DNA from: Candidatus Woesearchaeota archaeon
GTDB taxonomy: Archaea; Nanobdellota; Nanobdellia; Woesearchaeales; WAPJ01
DNA: 7,099 bases
Assembly (NCBI GenBank): GCA_015520785.1
Contig: WAPJ01000134.1
Coordinates: 1 to 7,099, forward strand
Direction of reading: 5' to 3'
Shown here: positions 1 to 6,541 of the stretch, piece by piece
Position numbering within the stretch: position 1 is the stretch's first letter
Layout of the letters: each line of letters begins with the position of its first letter
Translations under genes and position numbers: made by a program
Notes under the pieces: model-generated
Told to the model about the DNA's origin: nothing
Database searches by the model: none
What the model saw: the letters and a program-made list of their open reading frames with translations, nothing else

Positions 1-52
1 AACCGCGCGAGATTTTTCTATATGGAAAAGGGTTTTTGTCTTGGTTCAGTTC

Positions 53-78
53 TGTCTCAGAGACGTCTCAGGAATGGT
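53..78. repeat. Direct repeat copy A containing palindrome GTCTCAGAGAC
   Basis: First copy of an imperfect 26-nt direct repeat (22 of 26 identical to positions 216-241). It opens with TGTCTCAGAGACG, in which GTCTC and GAGAC form a palindrome around one A. A second perfect palindrome, GAGACGTCTC (60-69), overlaps it in this copy only. Both copies are followed further on by TGAAACGC (93-100 here). It could be a protein-binding site. The function is inferred only from symmetry and duplication. Confidence 0.6.
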
Positions 79-84
79 CCAGAC

Positions 85-190
85 GCGTTTTCTGAAACGC
101 CTTGTTTTTATTTTTAAACTCTTGTTTTTATTCCTTTATTCTTTCTATTTTGTTCTTTTTACACTGTTATTTTTTCTTATCGTTCTTCCA
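85..190 (+). terminator. Hairpin followed by T-rich tract; probable terminator of an upstream transcript
   Basis: A 6-bp stem GCGTTT (85-90) / AAACGC (95-100) with a 4-nt loop is followed by about 85 nt very rich in T, with repeated runs of 4-6 T on the plus strand (about 104-180). Archaeal RNA polymerase terminates at T-runs with or without a hairpin, so this may end a transcript entering from the left. No gene is visible before it. The long reading frames through this tract encode only low-complexity Phe/Leu stretches and are not believed. Confidence 0.4.
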
Positions 191-215
191 CACGAAAAGA
201 AGGGGTTCTGTGATG

Positions 216-241
216 TGTCTCAGAGACGGTTCATGTATGGT
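216..241. repeat. Direct repeat copy B containing palindrome GTCTCAGAGAC
   Basis: Second copy of the repeat at 53-78. It keeps the 13-nt block TGTCTCAGAGACG exactly, followed by a diverged TCA...ATGGT block. TGAAACGC follows at 244-251. The palindrome centre (222) lies about 39 nt upstream of the TATA box at 258-265, so about 68 nt before the start codon at 290. That is a plausible place for an activator or autoregulatory site of the winged-helix gene. Confidence 0.6.
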
Positions 242-257
242 TTTGAAACGCAGTTTC

Positions 258-265
258 TTTAAAAA
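258..265 (+). promoter_or_regulatory. TATA box of the winged-helix gene
   Basis: TTTAAAAA is centred about 28 nt before the ATG at 290. The spacing predicts transcription starting at or within a base or two of that ATG, giving a leaderless mRNA. It also argues against the in-frame GTG at 272, which would lie inside the core promoter. Confidence 0.65.
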
Positions 266-289
266 CCCTGGGTGGTTTCCCCACTGCTG

Positions 290-688
290 ATGGATCCTGC
301 CTATGCGCAGCTTCTTGACGAGGTGAAACGTCTCCGCGAGCAGAATGCCAAGCTGGAACGCATGGTCAGCCTCCTGACAGAGCTTGTCACGCTCAAACAC
401 GAGCGCGAGGATCCGCTCGAGAAGGAATTCTCACGCATGATGAAGAAGCATCGCAAACACTTCCTCAAAGAAAAGATCCTCCAGCTCATCGGCCAGGGCA
501 AGCCCCTCGCAGACGTCAAATACCAGGCCGTGGATGTCTATGGCTATATGAGTAAGCCAAGCTTCTATAGGTATGTGAAAGAATTAGAAGAAGAAGGGAA
601 AATCCAACGCGTCCAGGTAAACCAGACAGTTATTCTCCAACCTGTGCCAGCGGATATGCTTACTCCCTCATCTCCTCTTTCTCATTGA
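290..688 (+). CDS. Small coiled-coil plus winged-helix DNA-binding protein (putative transcription regulator)
   Basis: The predicted product has 132 residues from ATG 290. The in-frame GTG at 272 would add six residues but lies between the TATA box and the expected transcription start. Residues about 5-40 form a charged amphipathic helix with Leu/Met spacing typical of a coiled coil, which suggests dimerisation. Residues about 54-75 are basic. Residues about 60-122 fit a winged-helix fold: a first helix (FLKEKILQLI), a second helix after GKPLADV, a recognition helix in SKPSFYRYVKELEEEG, and a beta-wing KIQRVQVNQTVILQP. I do not recognise a specific family. A transcription factor role is inferred from the fold. 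The 3' end overlaps the convergent DUF192-like gene by 29 nt. Codons in the recognition-helix region (AGG, TTA, GAA runs) are more AT-rich than in the first half. The duplicated palindrome upstream makes autoregulation possible. Confidence 0.75.
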   Translation: MDPAYAQLLDEVKRLREQNAKLERMVSLLTELVTLKHEREDPLEKEFSRMMKKHRKHFLKEKILQLIGQGKPLADVKYQAVDVYGYMSKPSFYRYVKELEEEGKIQRVQVNQTVILQPVPADMLTPSSPLSH

Positions 689-1043
689 GTACTTCTTTCT
701 CTAGACATGCTCTGACTGCTTCCCACTCCTCCTTATACGCTCCGATGAGCGGGATTTCAAGCATGGTATCATACGTTCTTCTCGGCCGCCAGGCATGCCA
801 GGGTTTGAGCTCATACCATTCCTGGACGCTGCCCTCGCGGAGGCTGATGAGGCCGAACCCATACGGGAAGAAGAAACTATGAAACACGCTTCGCGTTGGT
901 TTCTTAAAGATGAAGACGGCTGGCTTCTGCCTGCGGAAGTATAAGCCGCGCAGCCATGAGAAGGGCGTGGTAAACTCGTACGCGTCACGCCACACGCTTC
1001 TTATCAGCTTATCGCACGGCTCAGGGTTTAATCCTAATCCCAT
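660..1043 (-). CDS. DUF192-like small protein
   Basis: Predicted product of 127 residues. Residues about 45-100 resemble the DUF192/COG1430 core: a phenylalanine-rich segment with FKKPTRSVFHSFFFPYGF, then an aliphatic strand, a turn and a valine (LISLREGSVQEW), then ELKPW and a closing strand MLEIP. These correspond to the family pattern of FxMRFPID, LDxxGxV, LKPW and LELPAG. The family is a small beta-rich domain of unknown function in bacteria and archaea. The start ATG overlaps the last 23 nt of the upstream ligase gene, so the two are co-transcribed and probably translationally coupled. I see no Shine-Dalgarno. A C-terminal extension of about 25 charged residues follows the core. The 3' end overlaps the convergent winged-helix gene. 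The family call rests on a motif match by eye and is moderate. Confidence 0.65.
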   Translation of the reverse strand: MGLGLNPEPCDKLIRSVWRDAYEFTTPFSWLRGLYFRRQKPAVFIFKKPTRSVFHSFFFPYGFGLISLREGSVQEWYELKPWHAWRPRRTYDTMLEIPLIGAYKEEWEAVRACLEKEVLNEKEEMRE

Positions 1044-2502
1044 ACGCTTTCAAATGCTCGTCACGGATGATCCACTTATACTTCCGTCCCTCCACGCGGA
1101 AGGCCTTACTCCCATGCGGGATGAGGACTACTCGTGGAGCGACATGCGGATTCGCCGTGAGGCTTTCAGCATAATCATGATTCCGCCTGACGAGCTCGCG
1201 CTGAACCTTCCGTTCAAGCTGCCGTGCGAGGCGTTCACTCGGCTTCGCCTTGGGCGTGAGCTCGACGAGGATGACAAAGTAAGGTGGCTTCTCGCGGCGG
1301 ACGAGCTTGAACCTGTTCACGCGCTTCTCGGAGAAGAGAATGTCCTCGAGCTCGGATGGATGCACGTTCGCACCGTCAAGGCTGATCGTCCCATCACTCC
1401 GCCCGTCAATCGTCATGAACGGCAGCTTCAAATGGGCTGTTTCAAACAAGCTGAGTAGGCTGGGCGCATGCTCACGCACGATCCGGAGCATTTCAGGATA
1501 GCTGATGACTTTTCCCTCATCATGCATATTATACCTGACTGCGGGCTGAGCCTTGCTGGGATCGAGATGGGTCATGACGAGCTCATGGCCTTCCTGCTCG
1601 ATGAGGATGCTAAAGGCATCATACTGGAAGAGCATGGGTACTTCCCCATACCAGCTGAGCGCTTCACGTAATGCTTTCTCCTCGCGAAGCGCTTTCCGCA
1701 ATGCTTGGGTCAGCGGGGTTTCAATGGCGATGCCAACGTCAATATCACTATTCCCATACGCGGAGATGAGCCGTCCACCCGTTTTCTTCTCCACACGCTC
1801 TTGGAAGGCGAGACTATGCGGATCCCCGCCCGTGAGGAAGTCAATCTGATAGTCCTTCCAGGGGAATGGCTGGTCGAGCAGGTCTGCGAGGAAGAGTGGA
1901 TAGCCGACGATGATATACTGGTAGCGCGTGCCGAACTGTTCGAGGGTGCGGAGCACGCCCTGCATGTCCGTGCCGATCGTCTTGACGAGCATGTCATGAT
2001 GGAGGAGGATGGTGAGCGTGACGCCACCACTCCATGGCCCACAGCTGAGCGCGTTCACGAGGATGATCCTATCCGCTTCCGGCCACCAGATCTCCCGGTA
2101 TAATCCAACCGTTGCGAGGAGGCGTTCCTCCTCTGCGAGGCTGTGCACCCATTCTGTCGGCCGCCCACTACTCCCCCCGCTCTCATCAATCTTCCCCTCT
2201 CGCGGGAGCCTGCCGTCAAGACAGCGGTGTTCGAGTGGATACGCGCGAATATACGATGCCTTATCCATGATGGGCAGGTGTTCCCAGTCATGCCAGGTGA
2301 GCCGCTTCGCTCGTGCTACTGGAAAACCATGCTCTTCGAGGAATGCCTGATAGGCGGGGACGCGCGTAGCAGCCAGCCGTGCAATCCGCACTGCCTTCTG
2401 GCGTTGGAAGGATTGGATGAGGCGCGTGTGATGATGCTTCTTGAGGAGGCTGACGGTGAGGCGTGGATGCTGCTGGAAGAATCGTTCAACCGCGCGGAGC
2501 AT
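1021..2502 (-). CDS. PaaK/CapK-like adenylate-forming ligase (phenylacetate-CoA ligase family)
   Basis: A 493-residue protein, normal to slightly long for PaaK/CapK-type AMP-forming ligases. Motifs in order: a Gly/Ser-rich ATP loop ESGGSSGRPTEW (107-118); TGGDP (224-228), at the place of the family's GGE; SAYGNSDID (247-255), where relatives have YG(S/T)TE; RYNMHDEG (323-330), like RYxxGD with D328; and DGRSDGTISLDGANVHPSELEDIL (366-389 region), the typical GR..D...G.NV.P.ElE hinge into the C-terminal lid. SKAFRVEGRKYKW (465-477) offers K474 or K476 as the catalytic lysine. Family members activate a carboxylate with ATP and usually pass it to CoA. The substrate cannot be read from sequence. 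No signal peptide or membrane helix is evident, so it is cytosolic. ATG 2502 is chosen because the shared TATA box is centred 29 nt upstream. It is the first gene of a two-gene unit with the DUF192-like gene. Confidence 0.85.
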   Translation of the reverse strand: MLRAVERFFQQHPRLTVSLLKKHHHTRLIQSFQRQKAVRIARLAATRVPAYQAFLEEHGFPVARAKRLTWHDWEHLPIMDKASYIRAYPLEHRCLDGRLPREGKIDESGGSSGRPTEWVHSLAEEERLLATVGLYREIWWPEADRIILVNALSCGPWSGGVTLTILLHHDMLVKTIGTDMQGVLRTLEQFGTRYQYIIVGYPLFLADLLDQPFPWKDYQIDFLTGGDPHSLAFQERVEKKTGGRLISAYGNSDIDVGIAIETPLTQALRKALREEKALREALSWYGEVPMLFQYDAFSILIEQEGHELVMTHLDPSKAQPAVRYNMHDEGKVISYPEMLRIVREHAPSLLSLFETAHLKLPFMTIDGRSDGTISLDGANVHPSELEDILFSEKRVNRFKLVRREKPPYFVILVELTPKAKPSERLARQLERKVQRELVRRNHDYAESLTANPHVAPRVVLIPHGSKAFRVEGRKYKWIIRDEHLKAYGIRIKP

Positions 2503-2525
2503 ACCTTACGCGTCACAACACAGTC

Positions 2526-2536
2526 TATTTAAAATA
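2526..2536. promoter_or_regulatory. Shared, near-symmetric TATA box of the divergent ligase and HD-GYP genes
   Basis: TATTTAAAATA (its complement reads TATTTTAAATA) is centred at 2531, the exact middle of the 57-bp spacer and 29 nt from each start codon (2502 minus, 2560 plus). Both genes would be leaderless. On the minus strand the box is preceded by purine-rich GGGAAG, a BRE-like element. The plus-strand upstream side is less BRE-like, so the ligase direction may be stronger. A second AT element, TTATAATA (2543-2550), could instead serve the minus strand with a leader of about 17 nt. Confidence 0.6.
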
Positions 2537-2559
2537 CTTCCCTTATAATACGCTCCTGG

Positions 2560-4509
2560 ATGGGGACGAATCAGGGTGTTGTGCTTCGCTTGGAGGATCT
2601 CATTGAACGCACGCACACGCTGCATGAAAAAACCCTCCCCTTCCGGCAGGACGTACTCAAGGATCCCATCGGGACACCTCTTACCACGGCTGAAGTAAGC
2701 CTCCACGAGCCCTTCAAAGTAGCAAGCCTCTACGTGACAACCCTCAGCCGCATTCTCACCCAGGGAGAACAGAAGCGCGTGTATCGTGCCGTCTACCCGC
2801 ACATCCCACCCGGCGAGAAGGGTGAAGCAGAAGCCCTCATCATCCAGGGAAAGATCTCCCACGGCTATATCAGCCTCCCAGGCTTCCATCTCATCATCCT
2901 CCTCAGCGAAGCGGAAGGCGCCTACTTCCTCCACCGCAAGGAGGGCTTCTGGAGTGAAGCCTACGTGCAACTCCTCGCCAGCACAGCCAAACGCCTCCTC
3001 ATCAGCCGCTACCTCCTCACGCCCGAAGACTTCGGACGACGCCTTGAAGAAACCAGTCATGAAGCAGGGAATGCGTATACAATCCACCGCATTGATGAGA
3101 CCCCGACTGAGATCATCTACCTCTACGAACACCAGCCAGAAGCACTGGAGAGTATTCGCATGAGCTTCCCTCCCGAGCTCACACGGCTCATCCTGCATGG
3201 GAACGCCCTCTTCAGCCAGCGGCTCATCAACCACCTCCACCCCGGCATCAGCGTCCAGCCCATCCTCCAGTCAGCCACGCGCGAACAGCCCGAGCACGTC
3301 CAGCTCATCCTCACCGTGCAGAAAGCCCGTGGTCTTGAACGCATCCTCACATTCTTCTCAGGAATCCCACCCTTCCTCCACCAGCTTCTTCATCCCGGAC
3401 GACCCTACTTGTTCGAACTCGCACGCGCAGGCATCACACCCGACATAACACCCTACCGGGAGCTTCTCAAACGCCTCCACGCAGCGCCAACCGCAGGCCT
3501 GAGCACGCCAATATCCCCACCCCCTGACACTGATCCCCTCCCAGAGGGAGAGACCATTCTCGACGAGATAACGCGTGAAGCACGACTCCACGTTAAACGC
3601 GCAAAGGAACGCATCCTTGAAAAGCTCATGGGGCGTGCAGGCTTTATCCGACAAGAGCTTATCCGTCACGTGGATGAGCCTGAAACGCTGGAAGACATCC
3701 TCACCAGCCTCCACACCTTCTACCAAGCGATTGATCCTCAGGATGCCGTGCACGGTCATTCCCACAGAGTCGGCATGCTCCTCACAAGCCTCAGCGGGAA
3801 TGTCGGCCTCGACCTCCCCACCACCGCTCTCCAAACGTATCTCATCGGCCTCCTCCATGATATCGGCAAGCTCACCATCCCCCCGGACGTTCTTCTCGCA
3901 CCCCGCCGGTTGAACGAGGCAGAATGGTATGCGGTCAGCCTCCACCCATGGCTTGGCGCGAGCATCCTCACCAGCCTCCCCGCAGGAGAAAACGTGCTCA
4001 TCAATGATATTATACGGGCGAGCGTGATCATCAACCTCTACCATCATGAAAACTGGGATGGGAGTGGCTATCCCTACGGCATCCCCTGGCGTGACGCAGA
4101 ACATACTCCCCTCCCCTACGCGATCCATCCCAAACTCATGCATGAGGCAGTCCGCCTCACCACCCTCCTCAGGATTGTTGACTCGCTTGACGCAGTCCTA
4201 AGCAAGCACTACTCGCCCAGGAAGGGTGAACGAGGCTATCATATCACTGTCCCAGACGATCCCACCCACCTCGCAGCCTACCTCCACGAGGACTTCACCC
4301 GTCGCGCGGGCGTCTGGTATCATCCTCGCGTTGTTCAAGCAGTCCTCCCACGGCTTGAAAGCATCCTCACCGCCTACCAGACGCTTGAGGAACGGCAGGG
4401 CATCCTCATCCTCCCCTGGATGGAAGACCATCCCGCCTATGCACAGCTTATCCAGACGCTTCAGCGCGTACAACCATTCACCCAGCCCACCACTCCACCG
4501 AAGCCTTAA
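2560..4509 (+). CDS. HD-GYP domain phosphohydrolase with long unrecognised N-terminal region
   Basis: Predicted product of 649 residues, no membrane helices evident, so probably cytosolic. The C-terminal part (about 395-600) is a clear HD-GYP domain: HSHRV (400-404), LLHDIGK with H433, D434 and K437, H462 in SLHPW, HHENWDGSGYP (495-505), and D541/D544 in RIVDSLDA. All the usual metal-binding and signature residues are present, so it looks catalytic. HD-GYP proteins in bacteria hydrolyse cyclic dinucleotides, chiefly c-di-GMP and in some cases 3',3'-cGAMP. The first 300 or so residues are mixed alpha/beta and match no sensor domain I recognise. A Pro-rich linker (about 309-329) and a charged helix (330-370) join the two halves. 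Start ATG 2560 fits a leaderless mRNA from the shared TATA box. The stop codon lies inside the promoter of the next gene. The coding strand is very rich in C (CTC, ATC, CAC, CCC codons), which creates long antisense open frames. The actual substrate is unknown; c-di-AMP is one archaeal possibility. Confidence 0.9.
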   Translation: MGTNQGVVLRLEDLIERTHTLHEKTLPFRQDVLKDPIGTPLTTAEVSLHEPFKVASLYVTTLSRILTQGEQKRVYRAVYPHIPPGEKGEAEALIIQGKISHGYISLPGFHLIILLSEAEGAYFLHRKEGFWSEAYVQLLASTAKRLLISRYLLTPEDFGRRLEETSHEAGNAYTIHRIDETPTEIIYLYEHQPEALESIRMSFPPELTRLILHGNALFSQRLINHLHPGISVQPILQSATREQPEHVQLILTVQKARGLERILTFFSGIPPFLHQLLHPGRPYLFELARAGITPDITPYRELLKRLHAAPTAGLSTPISPPPDTDPLPEGETILDEITREARLHVKRAKERILEKLMGRAGFIRQELIRHVDEPETLEDILTSLHTFYQAIDPQDAVHGHSHRVGMLLTSLSGNVGLDLPTTALQTYLIGLLHDIGKLTIPPDVLLAPRRLNEAEWYAVSLHPWLGASILTSLPAGENVLINDIIRASVIINLYHHENWDGSGYPYGIPWRDAEHTPLPYAIHPKLMHEAVRLTTLLRIVDSLDAVLSKHYSPRKGERGYHITVPDDPTHLAAYLHEDFTRRAGVWYHPRVVQAVLPRLESILTAYQTLEERQGILILPWMEDHPAYAQLIQTLQRVQPFTQPTTPPKP

Positions 4510-4512
4510 AAA
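4506..4512 (+). promoter_or_regulatory. TATA box of the deacetylase gene, overlapping the HD-GYP stop codon
   Basis: TTAAAAA is centred at 4509, 28 nt before ATG 4537, and includes the TAA stop (4507-4509) of the upstream gene. It gives the deacetylase/glycosyltransferase pair its own leaderless transcript, although read-through from the HD-GYP gene is also possible across the 27-nt spacer. Confidence 0.55.
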
Positions 4513-4536
4513 CCCCTTCTTCCTGGCGGGGCATGC

Positions 4537-5241
4537 ATGCTGGTTGAACGCATCCCGAATCCTGAAGCGCCTCCTGGCACGAAGACAGCGGTTATCCTCG
4601 CCGCGCATAGTGATGATCAAGCCATCGGCTGTGGTGGCACACTCCTCGCCCTCAAAAAGAAAGGCTATCATACAGTCGTCATCATCATGAGTCAGGGAGA
4701 ATTAAGCCATCCCTGGCTCCGCGAGGACGTCATCAGCGCGAAGCGGAAAGCAGAGAGTATCAGGGCTATGCGCATCCTCAATGTGAACGAGACTATCTTC
4801 TTCCCCCTCAGCGAGAAAGACCTCCTCCAGGCCGAGGAAGATCCCCGCGTGGTGGACACGCTCCACGACATCCTCCACGAGCTCAAGCCAGAGCTTATTA
4901 TTACGCATAATGATGAGGACACGCACGCCATCCATCGCGTCGTGCATAGACTCACGCTCCAAGCCGCTGAAGGCCTGCCGGCGCGTATCATCGCGTATGA
5001 CATCTGGACGCTCACGCATCATCGCAGGCTGAAGCACGCGTGGCTCTATGTTGACATCACCCCGTATGAGCGGAAGAAATGGGAGGCAATCCGCGCTTTC
5101 AGCTCGCAGAGCATTGCCATAACATTCCAATACCTCCCCATCCACGCCCGCCACCTCATTAACGGCCTCCTCTCCGGCTATGCAGTAGCAGAACGCTTCG
5201 CGCTCATCCGCGAGGCAGACATGGAGCGTGCATCCGCATGA
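4537..5241 (+). CDS. PIG-L/LmbE family zinc-dependent deacetylase
   Basis: A 234-residue protein, typical length for the family. The N-terminal Rossmann-like strand ends in AAHSDDQAIGCGGTL (22-36), the version of the PHPDDE...GG motif seen here as AHSDDQ: H24 and D27 are expected zinc ligands and D26 the catalytic base, while the usual Glu is Gln28. The second motif is HNDEDTHAIHRVVH (124-137), matching HPDH with H130 and H133, H133 being the expected third zinc ligand. Known members remove N-acetyl groups from GlcNAc conjugates (PIG-L in GPI, MshB, BshB) or related sugars. It overlaps the following glycosyltransferase by ATGA, so the two are likely co-translated and act in one pathway. ATG 4537 is chosen from its 28-nt distance to the TATA box; a nearby ATG at 4533 is out of frame. 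No signal peptide. The substrate is not known. Confidence 0.88.
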   Translation: MLVERIPNPEAPPGTKTAVILAAHSDDQAIGCGGTLLALKKKGYHTVVIIMSQGELSHPWLREDVISAKRKAESIRAMRILNVNETIFFPLSEKDLLQAEEDPRVVDTLHDILHELKPELIITHNDEDTHAIHRVVHRLTLQAAEGLPARIIAYDIWTLTHHRRLKHAWLYVDITPYERKKWEAIRAFSSQSIAITFQYLPIHARHLINGLLSGYAVAERFALIREADMERASA

Positions 5242-6383
5242 ACCACCTTCATATCGCTACGGACACGTTCCTCCCACGGCATGATGGCGTGAGCATCTTC
5301 CTCCAGCGGAGCCTCCCCCACCTCTGCACTGCGTATGAGGTGAGCATAAGCGCGCCAGCCTTCGGCATACTGCCAGAAGGCTTATGCGCAGACGTTGACC
5401 TCCATCCACTGGGCCGACGTGTCGCGGATATCCGCATCGCCAAGCTCACGCGGCAGGGACGGAAACGCCTCCACCAGCATATTCAAGCGTCAGATCTCAT
5501 CTTCACGCAGACGATCGGGCCTTTAGGCGCGACCGCACTCCGCCTTGCCAAACGCTTACGGAAGCCGCGCGCAGCCTACATTCATAGTCGTGAATGGGAA
5601 CTCTTCAGCCGGAGCATAAAAGCACCCGACCTCGTCAAGAGCATGGTTGAACGCGGCACGCTCGCCTATATGCGCCGCGTGTATACGCAGGCACGCCTCC
5701 TCATCACCCCTACGGAAGAGGTGGGCATGCTCCTCAAATCCTACGGCATAAGCACACCAAGCACCACCGTGCCATTAGGCGTGAACACGCTCCACTTCAC
5801 ACCACCCCTCAACCCCTCACGCGCGAAGAAAGCCTATGGCTTCACGCTCAAGCAGGTCGTGCTCGGCTATGTCGGCCGTCTCGCACTCGAGAAGGACCCT
5901 TACACGCTCATCCGCGCCTACACGTACCTCCGGAAGAAGTATCCGCAGCTCCGCCTCCTCCTCGTCGGCCCCGGCCGCGAGGATATCATCCAAAAAGTAA
6001 AACAAATGAGGGATGTCACGTATGCGGGCGAGCTTGACGATCCCCTCCCCGCCTACCAGGCCATGGACGTCTTCATCCTCCCCAGCCTCACCGAGACCAC
6101 AGGCCTCGCCCTCCTGGAAGCAATGAGCACCGCCCTGCCTGTTGTTACAACGCGTGTCGGCGTGGCACCAGAACTCATCAAGCATGGCGAGAATGGCTAC
6201 TTCTTCCCACGGCGCGACTGGCTCCGCCTTGCGCGCACACTCGAACCACTCATCCAGGACGCGCTCCTCCGCCAGCGGATTGGCAGCGCCGCGCGCCGGA
6301 CCGTCCAACAGCAGCGCGAAGAGAAAATCATGCTCCGCAAACTCCTCGACGCCCTCAAACTCGCCGAGGACATGGGTGGCTGA
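5238..6383 (+). CDS. GT4 family glycosyltransferase (GT-B fold)
   Basis: A 381-residue protein, usual for retaining GT4 enzymes. The N-terminal Rossmann domain begins DTFLPRHDGVSIFLQ (9-23), the acceptor-side loop with the DGVS motif common in lipid- or inositol-directed GT4 enzymes. The C-terminal donor domain has GYVGRLALEKD (210-220, G213, R214, K219), LLVGPGRE (241-248), DVFILPSLTETTG (277-289) with the EX7E pair E286/E294, and a closing PVVTTRVGVAPELI segment followed by GENGYFF (317-323). The donor is probably a nucleotide sugar; the exact sugar and acceptor are not decidable. It begins within the stop codon of the deacetylase gene (ATGA), a translational-coupling arrangement, and only a weak GGAG lies upstream. 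No transmembrane segment is seen, so it is soluble or peripheral at the membrane. Together with its partner it recalls the PIG-A/PIG-L, MshA/MshB and BshA/BshB pairs. Confidence 0.9.
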   Translation: MNHLHIATDTFLPRHDGVSIFLQRSLPHLCTAYEVSISAPAFGILPEGLCADVDLHPLGRRVADIRIAKLTRQGRKRLHQHIQASDLIFTQTIGPLGATALRLAKRLRKPRAAYIHSREWELFSRSIKAPDLVKSMVERGTLAYMRRVYTQARLLITPTEEVGMLLKSYGISTPSTTVPLGVNTLHFTPPLNPSRAKKAYGFTLKQVVLGYVGRLALEKDPYTLIRAYTYLRKKYPQLRLLLVGPGREDIIQKVKQMRDVTYAGELDDPLPAYQAMDVFILPSLTETTGLALLEAMSTALPVVTTRVGVAPELIKHGENGYFFPRRDWLRLARTLEPLIQDALLRQRIGSAARRTVQQQREEKIMLRKLLDALKLAEDMGG

Positions 6384-6541
6384 TACGCCTTTATCGTCAT
6401 CTCCCATCCTTTATTTAATTGGAGTGAATGAGGTGTGGTATACTGTATAGGAAGATAAAGATAAACTAAAGTGTGTACTCACGATGGCAGGAGGAGCGTG
6501 CTGTCCGGAGAAGAGAGGAGACAACCCCCATAGGGGTAATC
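6384..6541. other. Spacer between the glycosyltransferase and tRNA genes
   Basis: A non-coding spacer with no convincing gene. It holds a T-rich stretch, CCTTTATTTAATT (about 6407-6419), which may end the glycosyltransferase transcript or act as a weak TATA element. It also holds an 11-bp palindrome, TATACTGTATA (6439-6449), and a purine-rich run. A 20-codon ORF (6484-6546) runs into the tRNA promoter and has no good ribosome site. A small dyad, ACCCC-CATA-GGGGT (6524-6537), lies next to the tRNA promoter. Confidence 0.5.

Noticed and set aside
14..29. Small inverted repeat TTTTC / GAAAA
   Set aside because: Short, AT-rich and likely by chance. No linked feature.
272..289. GTG start extending the winged-helix protein by six residues
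   Set aside because: It lies only a few bases after the TATA box and upstream of the expected transcription start, so it would not be in the mRNA.
41..290. Two overlapping hydrophobic ORFs (41-262 and 102-290, plus)
   Set aside because: Their Phe/Leu content comes from the T-rich non-coding tract. They run through the duplicated repeat in different frames and have no promoter or ribosome site.
910..1458. 182-codon plus-strand ORF
   Set aside because: Antisense to the ligase C-terminus and DUF192-like gene, both of which have family motifs. It has no promoter.
2506..3240. 244-codon minus-strand ORF
   Set aside because: Antisense shadow of the HD-GYP gene produced by its C-rich codons. It is rich in Glu/Val/Ala with no recognisable domain, and it would span the divergent promoter.
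3696..3979. 17-nt repeat CATCCTCACCAGCCTCC (3696-3712 and 3963-3979)
   Set aside because: Both copies lie in frame in the HD-GYP gene and encode ILTSL segments with the same preferred codons. Codon bias explains it.
3358..4143. 261-codon minus-strand ORF
   Set aside because: Antisense shadow of the HD-GYP domain region, whose plus-strand frame carries all catalytic motifs.
5817..6407. 196-codon minus-strand ORF
   Set aside because: Antisense shadow of the glycosyltransferase donor domain.
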